From Lepidodermella squamata (Eukaryota; Gastrotricha), in assembly GCA_047495785.1 (NCBI GenBank), contig JBLDXI010000033.1, positions 806,001 through 870,000 of the forward strand: a stretch of DNA of 64,000 bases. Reading direction: 5' to 3'. Positions 55,609-64,000 of the stretch are shown piece by piece (positions within the stretch are counted from its first letter, which is position 1; each line of letters starts with the position of its first letter). A model generated the notes under the pieces. That model was not told where the DNA came from. It made no database searches and worked only from the letters and a program-made list of their open reading frames with translations. The position numbers and the translations under genes were made by a program.

Positions 55609-56516
55609 TCACAAACGGGTGAGGCCACCATCAACGGGTAAAACGACCCCGGTAAGGTAGGAAGCATCATCGCTTAAAAGAAACAGGGTGGCCGAGACAA
55701 CGTCACTCGTTTCTGAAAACCGGCCCAGGGGCGTTCGGCCAAGCATCGGGCCTGATTTAGCCGGGTCAGACCAAACTGCTCGGCCCATGTCAGTCAGCAC
55801 AACAGTTGGATTTACGCTGTTGACCCGGATATTGTGAGGGCCGAGTTCAAGGGTCATAACCCCCATCATAGCATCCATGGCGCCCTTTGAGGAGCAGTAG
55901 ACAGTATGGTCACGTAGCGGGCGGATGGAAGCAATTGATGATATGTTGACGATTGAACCAGGCTGGCCACGTTTCTTCAAATCATTAGCGATGACCTAGA
56001 TTTTTTAATTTTATTACTATGTGTGCGTGCTGCAAAATAAATTCAACTGACCTGAGTAATATTCAACGTGGCTTTGACATTAATTGAAAATAGGTCATCG
56101 AAATCAGACTCAACGTACTCGCCAAATGGTTTTGTCAGAGCAACACCTAAGATTAATAAATAATTGGGCATTTTTTTAGAAATAACGTCGGAAAATATCC
56201 AACCAGCATTGTTAACTAGAAGATCGATTGGGAGAACTGATTTAATTGCCTCTTCCGTCGCCTTCCAGTCTGCCACATCCACGCAAAGAGTGGTGCTGTT
56301 TGGAAGCTAATTTTATTTGAATTTAATTGAAAAATTGGGCAATATTCTCTTAATCATAGTTACCTCTTTTGCCGCTGCTTCCAAGTTCGCTTTGCTCTTA
56401 CCAACAATAATGACATGGGCGCCTTCTTTATGTAGACCTTTTGCAATGTCTAGGCCAATACCACGCGATCCCCCAGTCACTAGGGCTCGTTTACCCTGGA
56501 ACCTGTTTGTTGCCAT
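55609..56516 (-). CDS. DCXR: L-xylulose reductase / carbonyl reductase type SDR (DCXR)
   Basis: Exons in transcript order: 56364-56516, 56204-56306, 56052-56146, 55609-55995 (introns 57, 57 and 56 bp); 245 residues, matching DCXR's usual 244. It is an NADP-dependent short-chain reductase acting on L-xylulose and dicarbonyls. Visible are [20 protein letters not shown] (catalytic Ser) and YCSSKG (Tyr and Lys). [18 protein letters not shown], followed by TDMG, is the DCXR signature. The second intron is open and a multiple of three, so retention would add 19 residues after NNAG. It is a housekeeping gene amid RING-CH genes. Confidence 0.92.
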
Positions 56517-56709
56517 TCTGAATTGAATGAGTCAAAGCCAAGTTTCAGAAAGCCTTAATTCTAGAAACTGCATGCAGCCCTTAATACTGGAGACTGATAA
56601 AAAACGCGCTAGTACCGAGGTAATATTTAGATAAAAAATAGGGAGTGAAACAAATGATATGATATTCAGCAGGTTTTATTCAAATGCGTGTTTAATTAAA
56701 ATGAAAAAA

Positions 56710-57498
56710 TTAAACATTCAAAGCTTCAGCGTTATCATCCGTGCCAACTACAGCGGATGATGTCTCTTGACCGCTAAATTTTTGCACAGGTGGTGAAATG
56801 AATTTAACAACTCGACATTCAGTATTCAAGTCGATAAGCGTTCGCCAAATTTCTTTCCGGTTCGAACAAGCTTTCATGCCAGCGTAGAACATGCCGAAAG
56901 CCAGGAAAAGAACAGTAACGGGTAGAATAGCCGCGGACATGGTTGCGAATACGTACATTTCCGCCGAGACATTCCAACCGTATTTAACTGTAGTTCTTAT
57001 TGGCTTGGGGGTCGTTGTCTTCATCGCCGTGTAGGCCGTAGTTTCGGCGGTTTCGGGTCGCTGTGTTGTTGTCTGAGCCGAGGTTATAGGTATCCAATCC
57101 ATGTTAGTCTCAATTTCAGTACCCCAAGCAAAGAAACCGGTCAAAATTATGAGAATGCAGTATATCAAAATTATCATTTTCGACTTCCTATCAGGTCGAG
57201 GTAGTCGCCACCTCCAAAACGGTCGAACCCTCCGCTGTTGGTCAACCTGGTAAACCTGCTTGCATAAATCACATTTCGGCTTGCCATTTGCGTCCAATTT
57301 AGTCGCGTCAGCTTTAAGGAGAAGTTCCAGGCAATGTTTATGGATGTAGCCAACAGATCCTCGGCATCCGCAGAATCCAGTGTAGATTGGTAAAGGTCTA
57401 CGCTTGAATAAGCATACTTTTTCGGTGTAACTTAGGCCTTCCAAACAGATTCTACAAGTGATCTCCTCAGGCATCAGATCGAAATTGTTGCTACTCAT
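56710..57498 (-). CDS. RING-CH (MARCH-like) membrane E3 ligase
   Basis: A 262-residue intronless protein. RING-CH: CRIC, FCGCRGS, H-x2-C, CDLC; the second pair is CGC rather than CSC. Linker RPFWRW; two helices flank a Thr-rich lumenal stalk (about 125-170; TTTPKPIRTT). The tail LNTECRVVKFISPPVQKF has the shared motif, then a variable end. It is related to 59030 and 61472, which share the MSS start and Thr-rich loop. Confidence 0.86.
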   Translation of the reverse strand: MSSNNFDLMPEEITCRICLEGLSYTEKVCLFKRRPLPIYTGFCGCRGSVGYIHKHCLELLLKADATKLDANGKPKCDLCKQVYQVDQQRRVRPFWRWRLPRPDRKSKMIILIYCILIILTGFFAWGTEIETNMDWIPITSAQTTTQRPETAETTAYTAMKTTTPKPIRTTVKYGWNVSAEMYVFATMSAAILPVTVLFLAFGMFYAGMKACSNRKEIWRTLIDLNTECRVVKFISPPVQKFSGQETSSAVVGTDDNAEALNV

Positions 57499-59029
57499 CA
57501 GCTGGGAAGGAAAAGCTGGAGAAAAAGGACAATTTCCTGACTGATAAATGAGCTTTAGATAAAAGTAACAAAAGTAAATGCACTCTTATCTTATGGCGTT
57601 TTATCCAAGAACAAACTCATCACGAGATGGATGATATTTAGTCCATCGAGCTCGGTTCATTGGGCAACCTTTTTGTTGTGTATAAGGAATTCGAAAAAAT
57701 TACAGATTGGGAAAGCTCGCTCATGTTAAGTTTTATTTGAATTATCTCTCTGCAAATATTTAGGTGATTGAGCTCGAACGTGGAAAAATCAGAAAACCAA
57801 GCGAAATTGCCCTTTTCAGGCGCCCAGCGCTTCACATGAAATAAACATCACTAAAAAAAAAAATGAGCGGCAGTGTTTTGAATTGAGCTTTCTGAATCTG
57901 TAAATTTTCGAAATTTCCTATAAAAAAAAATTAGCCAAGAAAACTGACTTTCTCTGCGGCGTGATAAAAATAGAAATAATCTTATTTAGTTATTTATTAT
58001 ATTTTACGAAGTGCACTTTCATACATATTTATGTATGAAATTTTTAACTTTCATACATATTTATTTATGACAAAATTAACTTTCATACATATTTTTTTCA
58101 TAAAATCGTGTTTTTCAGCCAAACTGTGATTAGGAATTGGGGTTAGGGTTAGGTTTAGGGTTTGGTTAGGGTTCAGGATTAAGGTTAGGGTTAGGAAATT
58201 TCGAGTTTCGGGGTTCTACCTAGCTCGATTTTTGGGCCCTTGCGCTTCCCAATAACCAATTTCATGCGGAAAAAATTGACTACGCTTTCGGAACCCCGTT
58301 TTTCTTTTTCATAAACCGAAAACAAGTCATCTGGCATTTCCCTAAATTTAATGAGAAAAAATATGTATGAAAGTTAAAAATGTCATACATATTTATGTAT
58401 GAAAATTGGCACCCTATATTTTATTTTAATATGGGTCAAAACGTCGTCACCTGTTTTCTAATAAATAAATTATTATCGGAATAGTTGGGCCAAGAGGACG
58501 ATTAGGGCATCGTGTCGTAGGTCAACGTGTCGTTGGGTCAAAATGTTGTATTCTTGGTTAAATATTGTCTAAATGAGAATTTGGTGAATCAATTTCGCCT
58601 GTGGAATAATGAAACGCGTTATCTCTCTTCCAGCTATGTTTTTTTCCAAAATATTCCAAAAGAAATTTCGCGAATTTGGCTTGAATAAGGGAAGTTGAAT
58701 TATTAAATTTGTACCTTTTTGATAGTAACAGCCAGGTAAAAGTTCGCCAAGACCTGAATACCTTATACTGAAAATCATGGAGAATTTCTATATCTTCATT
58801 ATCTTCATTATCTTCATTATCTATATTTACTATTTGTTTGGATTTTTCGTAAATGATTTTTCCGCATTTTTTAAATATTATTTCGCACCTTCGAAGAATT
58901 CTTTTTTATTTTCAAGCCATATAGAAAAAATTGCGTTATATTTCAAGCCTGTTGGCCGAGGCTATCATTTTATTAGTAGGTTATTTTTTAGCTATATTAA
59001 TTAATTATAAAAAATGCAATATACTAATA
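57499..59029. other. Intergenic with MITE
   Basis: Contains the inverted-repeat element at 58007-58414 and a short ATCTTC/ATTATC run near 58790. No gene supported. Confidence 0.5.
58007..58414. mobile_element. MITE-like element, palindromic ends, 9-bp TSD, TTAGGG tract
   Basis: A 408-bp element flanked by the 9-bp repeat TATATTTTA (57998-58006 and 58415-58423). Both ends begin (A/G)GTGC and carry about 60-bp inverted repeats built from TTTCATACATA palindromic units. The interior holds an imperfect telomere-like GGTTAGGGTTAG tract (about 58138-58197). No transposase. The architecture matches 18286-18769. Confidence 0.75.
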
Positions 59030-59812
59030 TCAAACAATGAATATTTTCAATTGGTTTTTGCGAAGCATAGACGGCTCGATTTTCACAACTGGCGGCATTT
59101 TGAAATCAATTGTTTCCCAGTCCGTCTTCAACTCAATAAAGCCATCTTTAACTTTGAGAAATTTGAGGATAAGCGCCACAAAACAACCAAGGATGAACAT
59201 TAACGAGACTGGAAGAAAGCCGATTGACAAAGCCGCTAATACCCTATCGCCATCAGAATAATTCCAAGCGTAGTAATACCCTTGTGTTGTGTGGACGGGC
59301 TTTGGCATCCGAGTTGTAGTCGATGGGAATAAGGTCCATTTTGTTTCGGCTGTAATATCTACTTTCGTGCTAGTTGTAACATTATTATTTGCCGTAGTAG
59401 TTATATAGTAATGCTTTTCCAATTCCAGGGTATCTTCAACGTAAGCACCGTAGGAGAAAATAGCAGTACAAATGATGGATAAGACCAGAATGACGTAGAA
59501 CGTATTGCTCATCCTTAGTTTTTCCCAGTGCCAAATTTTTACCTTTTTCGATCGATAATCCACCTGATACTTGGTCCTGCATAGCTCGCAAATTGGGTTG
59601 CCGGTGATGTCTCGTTTCGTATATTCGGATTTCAGCGTCAGCTCGAAGCAATGCTTGTGAATGAATCCCATTGTTCCGCGACATGCACAAAACCCGGTGT
59701 ACATAGGCTGAGGTTGTTCGGAGAAGAACTTCCATCGCGATGAAGAATTCAAGTCGTCTTGGCAGATTCGACAAGTGACATCTTCTTGGTCTAGGTAATC
59801 ATGGCTGCTCAT
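59030..59812 (-). CDS. RING-CH (MARCH-like) membrane E3 ligase
   Basis: A 260-residue intronless protein from the ATG at 59812 (MSSHDYLD, as in 61472). RING-CH: CRIC, FCACRGT, H-x2-C, CELC. The linker KVKIWHW lacks the KP of most paralogues. Two helices flank a Thr-rich glycosylatable lumenal loop (NNNVTTS). The tail WETIDFKMPPVVKIEPSMLRKN extends the PPV motif by a block shared with 61472 (PPVVIVKRSMLGKN). Confidence 0.86.
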   Translation of the reverse strand: MSSHDYLDQEDVTCRICQDDLNSSSRWKFFSEQPQPMYTGFCACRGTMGFIHKHCFELTLKSEYTKRDITGNPICELCRTKYQVDYRSKKVKIWHWEKLRMSNTFYVILVLSIICTAIFSYGAYVEDTLELEKHYYITTTANNNVTTSTKVDITAETKWTLFPSTTTRMPKPVHTTQGYYYAWNYSDGDRVLAALSIGFLPVSLMFILGCFVALILKFLKVKDGFIELKTDWETIDFKMPPVVKIEPSMLRKNQLKIFIV

Positions 59813-61471
59813 ACCCTGAAAGATGATATATCGCTGTAGTAATTTCAAGATCAAACAAGTAGATGCTGATTAAAATTGCTGCGGAGTGCTCAATTTATAC
59901 GTCCTCGATATGAATAACCAGCATTTGCATGAATCAGTGTCAAACCACACGATAAGTTCGAATGATAATGGAATTGATAAGACAAAGATGTCAAAGTCTG
60001 AAAGAAGAGGTAAAATTAGGACAAACCTCTTTCTCAATGGTCTCAATGGTCAAGCTCACCTAGAGTTGGCAAAATTTCCCAACACTGGCTAATAGCATAC
60101 CTCAACGGCCATTGGGCATTATTTTGAAAATATCAAATTTATTATGAAAATGTTGATGCCAAAGTAGGGCTCACAAGAATACTGAACACGGTAATGTGGG
60201 GTAATTGTAAAAGGGGGCAAATTGGAACTAATTTTTCAGAGTCGAAAATTGATAATAGATTTTTCCATTGCATTCTTTCTCTTTTTCGTCAGCTTTTGAA
60301 TGGTCAAAAATATGTATCAATAGAAATATTATGGAATTCCGGCGGGAAACTCGTTTGAATTTCTGAATTTATTTAAGGGAAAGCTAATATTTTTGCCCTT
60401 CCAAAAAAATAAAAATTTGATAAAAATTTGAATATTTCTGCGAATTACTAAGGAAAAAAAATAAAAATGAACTATTTTCAAGCTTCTATCACGTATATGC
60501 AGCGTGTCCCATCATAAGTAACGCGAGCAAAGAAAATACGCGGAAAAAGGTTCGGTAACTCTTAAATGCGAGACGAAGTCACATCTCATGGCCAAAATAA
60601 AGTTAGAAAAATTCAAATTATCACGAGAATATTAGGGTATTCGAGTATAGCACTTGTTACCGGGATAAAAGAATGTTAATTCCGGAGAAATGTGTTGCAA
60701 TTGGGTAAAATACCGAAAATTACCGAACCAGCTATCATCGGGGTTTTACGGGTGTTTGTTCGATAAACTTGTTACATCGCGGATAACAGATGGAATATTC
60801 TCTCGGTAGTTTAATTGAAAAAAATTAGTTGGATCTGCCGCACAAATTTGCTAAATTTAAAAATAGTTGCGCAACTACTGGGGCGCGCTGAATAGATGAA
60901 TACCGTATTTAACGAATTATTAGGCAGGACCCAAATATAGGGCAGAACCGGAATAAAGGGCAGAGGGTAACGGTCATTTGAAATAATAAAGGGCAGAACC
61001 GTATTAATAGACAGGGCCTTGTATGAAGTGGCTTACATGAGCGCCTGCTGGGTAAGTGGCTAAAGTTGGATAGGTCGCGATTTTTCGTCAGTAAGTGCAC
61101 TAATCGTCCTTTATCCACCTTAATCCACTTGGGCAAACACTTCACGCGTGTAGTCACAGGTGGAAGGCAGTAGCTTCAGTGGCTATTCGGCGGTTTTATC
61201 TAGGTTGATCTAGGTATTTTCAGCTGACTGATTAGGTTCGAAAAATTAAAGGGCAGAACCGAAATAAAGTGCAGACCCTAAATACAGGGCAGGACTTGAA
61301 CCTCGTTTGAAAAAAATACAGGGCAGGGTCTTATAATTCGTAAAATACGGTAAGTTAATGGTTTTTCCATGATAAATAAATTAAATAAATTAGAATGGAG
61401 TGGAAGATTCGAGAAATTCATGCAACGATCAAGAATGGGCTTTTATTACGTTATTAAACAAATTAAAATTA
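59813..61471. other. Intergenic with MITE
   Basis: AT-rich; contains the element at 60901-61352. No gene supported. Confidence 0.5.
60901..61352. mobile_element. MITE-like element with CCGTATTT ends, TA target
   Basis: About 450 bp. The left end TACCGTATTTAACGAATTAT and right end (reverse) TACCGTATTTTACGAATTAT form inverted repeats of about 30 bp, each bounded by TA. Inside, GGCAGAACCG..ATAAAGGGCAG units repeat at both sides. Ends of the type CCGTATTT..ATTATAAG resemble widespread non-autonomous DNA elements of animals. No transposase. Confidence 0.75.
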
Positions 61472-62251
61472 TTAAACAGTAAAAACTTTGATTTTATTCT
61501 TCCCAAGCATAGATCGTTTGACTATCACAACAGGTGGCATGTTGAATTCGATGATTTTGCATTCAGAGCTCAACTTTGATTTCCACCTAGCTTCACTGAC
61601 GTCGACGTAAATTTTCAACAAGCAGCCCAGAATACAAAGCAGCGTCAACGGCAACGCGCCGATTGATAAGGAAGCAAAAAGCATAGCATCATCAGAATAA
61701 TTCCACTCGTAATGATAACCTTGATCTTTACTTGTTGTTGACCGAGTTTTCGGCGTCGTGGTTGATCGAGCTTGAACTGATTCAAAAGGCAGAGTCGTCA
61801 AAACAACTTCCGTTGAAACAGTTAAAGGCTGAGCTGGGGTTGTATTGTTAACCTTTACAAGTTCAAGCGTCGCATAAATGTATACTCCATAAGAAAATAT
61901 CAAGCTGAAAATGATCAAAACAGCTAGCATCAGTAGAGTCCATTTCCCGATGACGCTAAACGGGGATCGCCACATCCGTTTTCGCACCGTCTTATACTTG
62001 ACCTCATACTTCGTTTTACAAATATCGCATATGGGATTTCCAAGGCTGTCTCGTTTTGTCACCTCAGCTCCAATAGTCTGTTGCAAGCAGTGTTTATGGA
62101 TATACCCCACAGTTCCGCGGCAAGCGCAGAAGCCTGAGTACAGAGGATCGGGCTGTGTTACAAAGCAGAGCCATTTGTTCGACGCTTTCAACCCTTCCAA
62201 ACAGATGCGGCAGGTGATTTCATCGATGTCTAAATAATCATGGCTGCTCAT
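61472..62251 (-). CDS. RING-CH (MARCH-like) membrane E3 ligase
   Basis: A 259-residue intronless protein from the ATG at 62251. RING-CH: CRIC, FCACRGT, H-x2-C, CDIC; linker with RKRMW; helix 1 (TLLMLAVLIIFSLIFSYGVYI). A Thr/Pro-rich lumenal loop with NNT and NYS sites precedes helix 2. The tail CKIIEFNMPPVVIVKRSMLGKN resembles 59030, its closest paralogue. Confidence 0.86.
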   Translation of the reverse strand: MSSHDYLDIDEITCRICLEGLKASNKWLCFVTQPDPLYSGFCACRGTVGYIHKHCLQQTIGAEVTKRDSLGNPICDICKTKYEVKYKTVRKRMWRSPFSVIGKWTLLMLAVLIIFSLIFSYGVYIYATLELVKVNNTTPAQPLTVSTEVVLTTLPFESVQARSTTTPKTRSTTSKDQGYHYEWNYSDDAMLFASLSIGALPLTLLCILGCLLKIYVDVSEARWKSKLSSECKIIEFNMPPVVIVKRSMLGKNKIKVFTV

Positions 62252-62424
62252 GATAAAGATGAACCATAAACAATTTTTGGGCAATAGAAAGCTGGGTCAT
62301 TATAAATATTCCGTGGCCTCTCCTGAGTTGTTAAAAACACAGATAAGTTCGCATGATAAGACTAAGCCTGGCAACACAAGTGAAAAAGATAACCTCTCGA
62401 GGCATTGTTATCTATTAATTTACT

Positions 62425-63126
62425 TCAATAGGTAACATGAATCACAAGGCTGCTGAGGTTTTCATCTATTTGAGGTTCATCCTTTTTGCCGTCGTCTACA
62501 TTGGAACTTATGCAGCTCGTGATTCTGATTTCACAATTTAAACGGCGAAATTCGTTCCACCACCACCTCCGAGAGGCTATTGCCGTGAGAATTAGCATGA
62601 AAATGCAATAAAGGGAGGCTGGTACTGTGACGAAGACTGTAACAAAAGCTTGAAACATGAAGAAAAGATTCGAAATATCAAGGGGGCGAATCTCCCGAAG
62701 AGAATGAGATCGTTGGCTTGCATGATCAAAACTTGTTTCATTGTGTCCATAGTTGTCGGCTGCAGTGGAAATGTCCCATTTCGCGACAACCAATATCCAA
62801 ATTTGAGCGGCGGAAACTAGGAGAAGAATTGTCAAAATTGCGAAAATCCTAACGTGTCTCATGTCAATTCTCGGCAAGGACCATTCGCGTACGGATTTGA
62901 AGCACTTGTCGATTTTAACTCGATATGGCTGCTTGCATAACTCGCAATGCGGCAGGCCAATGTAATCGAAAGTCTTAGCAGTGAAGGCAGCATTAGAGAT
63001 GACCATTTCCAAACATTGCCGGTGGGCAAAACCAATCGAACCTCGACAGCCACAGAATTCTGTGCAAAGCGGGCCTTTCGCCTTCTCATGGCCACTCAAG
63101 CAAATTCGGCAGCATTCCGACTGCAT
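62425..63126 (-). CDS. RING-CH (MARCH-like) membrane E3 ligase
   Basis: A 233-residue intronless protein from the ATG at 63126. RING-CH: CRIC, FCGCRGS, H-x2-C, CELC; linker FKSVREW; two helices (about 84-105 and 145-173) around a His/Ser-rich loop with an NETS site. The tail keeps RLNCEIRI but PPV is replaced by SSNV, so the motif is degraded here. The end is acidic. Confidence 0.84.
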   Translation of the reverse strand: MQSECCRICLSGHEKAKGPLCTEFCGCRGSIGFAHRQCLEMVISNAAFTAKTFDYIGLPHCELCKQPYRVKIDKCFKSVREWSLPRIDMRHVRIFAILTILLLVSAAQIWILVVAKWDISTAADNYGHNETSFDHASQRSHSLREIRPLDISNLFFMFQAFVTVFVTVPASLYCIFMLILTAIASRRWWWNEFRRLNCEIRITSCISSNVDDGKKDEPQIDENLSSLVIHVTY

Positions 63127-63328
63127 GTCCAAGTTAGCCTATCAACGCGATAAAAAGCTGTTTTGCACTAGAGAGAGGGAGAATGGTATGGCACGTGTGG
63201 GTGATACTAACTATTGATGCCTCCCACCTATGGCGTATTTACATACACCAATTCGATTCCGCTCATTAACGATTCATGTGCAAAAAAAACGATACCGAAA
63301 TGCATTGTTTTATTGACATGCTTTCCAA

Positions 63329-64000
63329 TCAAAATTTTGAAAGGCTTTCGCGCTTTTGACGAATTTCTATAACCGGGGGCGATTTGAACCTCAGTTGTGA
63401 CTTTTCGTGATTTCCTTCCCAGAATAACAGCAACCACTGCCTGTTCTCCCTCCCTACCACGAGAACAAGTCCGAGAAATAGAAACAGCAAGATTGATACG
63501 TAAAGTGAATAGCTCATCATTTCCAGAAAAACAAGCATAGAATCACTGTAGCTCGAAGAGTTCTGCCGAGATAACACCGGATTCGTAACATTGGTATCGG
63601 ATTGCTGCAGAACAGTTGAATTGATGTTGCGATTGGCATTGATTCGTTCAAAATTCGCCCATAAACCGACTGCAACGAAAGCAGCAGTGACTAGAAAGCT
63701 GACCAGCAAAAACCGGCAGAACTTGTGAAGTTTTGGAACTTGCCACAGCCAAACAGGTTTCAGCGATTTTTTAACATGAATTTGGAACCGTTGTTTGCAA
63801 ATTTCACAGCACGGCTTCTTCTTGTTATCGAGCTTGACTGAGCCAGACGTTAGAACCAGCGTTTCCAGGCAGGTTTTATGGATGTGGCCAATCGATCCTC
63901 GGCATGAGCAAAATTTGGCGTAAAGAGGGCCTGAACTATCGTCGTCTTCGCAACCGCTTAAACAAATTCTGCATCTAACCGTGGTTTGAAAACTGTCGGC
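63329..64000 (-). CDS. RING-CH (MARCH-like) membrane E3 ligase, 5' end off window
   Basis: The frame is open from the stop at 63329 to the window edge (223 residues; start missing). It contains RCRICLSG, FCSCRGS, HKTC and CEIC, linker KPVWLW, and helix 1 (FLLVSFLVTAAFVAVGLW). An Asn/Ser-rich loop with several NXS/T sites (NST, NVT, NSS) precedes helix 2. The tail SQLRFKSPPVIEI is the shared motif. The array probably continues beyond the window. Confidence 0.83.
   Translation of the reverse strand, partial: ADSFQTTVRCRICLSGCEDDDSSGPLYAKFCSCRGSIGHIHKTCLETLVLTSGSVKLDNKKKPCCEICKQRFQIHVKKSLKPVWLWQVPKLHKFCRFLLVSFLVTAAFVAVGLWANFERINANRNINSTVLQQSDTNVTNPVLSRQNSSSYSDSMLVFLEMMSYSLYVSILLFLFLGLVLVVGRENRQWLLLFWEGNHEKSQLRFKSPPVIEIRQKRESLSKF

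Noticed and set aside
58138-58197. TTAGGG-like tract as a telomere or interstitial telomere
   Set aside because: Short, imperfect and internal to a MITE-like element; coding genes continue on both sides.
58777-59004. Ile/Phe-rich open frame
   Set aside because: Generated by a short ATCTTC/ATTATC repeat; no gene context.

Overview
This is an animal genomic window. The evidence is spliced genes with GT..AG introns of mostly 49-65 bp, secreted and membrane proteins of metazoan type (GPCRs, an M13 peptidase, chymotrypsin-fold proteases, F5/8C, LamG and SUEL modules, RING-CH ligases), TATA boxes and AATAAA signals. The compact genes, short introns and many tandem paralogues fit a small-genome invertebrate. 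I cannot name the phylum from sequence alone. All gene models below come from reading frames, splice signals and comparison of paralogues within the window.

Region 1 (about 0.9-21.8 kb) is a dense array of at least 17 small genes for secreted, basic, cysteine-containing proteins that match nothing I recognise. Family 1 has C-x(9-11)-C-x(30-32)-C-x(8-10)-C, usually followed by an aromatic/Trp motif (904, 2495, 4096, 15892, 17248, 18121, 19433, 20166, 21355). Family 2 has C-x(10-11)-C-x(30-31)-C-x20-C (1598, 3401, 4932, 5849, 7561, 8796, 10390, 12629). A third two-cysteine family has two copies (6747 and 14089). The five- and six-copy downstream family-1 genes all carry one phase-1 intron between the variable leader and the cysteine core; the upstream copies have none. 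This array is the best candidate for an undescribed system.

Region 2 (21.8-25 kb, minus strand) holds two paralogous, divergent seven-helix receptors. Region 3 (27.6-29.2 kb) is a GC-rich, ACT-less phosphoglycerate dehydrogenase gene.

Region 4 (30-45.3 kb) holds a 12-exon, about 1809-residue secreted lectin-like mosaic protein, a relic of its last exon, and a tandem copy broken by several lesions. Two RING-CH genes and a GPI-type LamG-like gene follow. Region 5 (45.4-51.2 kb, minus) has three GPI-type serine proteases with a non-trypsin S1 pocket.

Region 6 (51.5-64 kb, minus) interleaves seven more RING-CH two-helix membrane E3-ligase-like genes with a four-exon M13 metallopeptidase and a four-exon DCXR-type reductase. 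At least five short inverted-repeat mobile elements sit in introns and intergenic spaces. The common theme is expanded secreted or membrane gene families, consistent with surface, immune or secretory roles, but that is inference.
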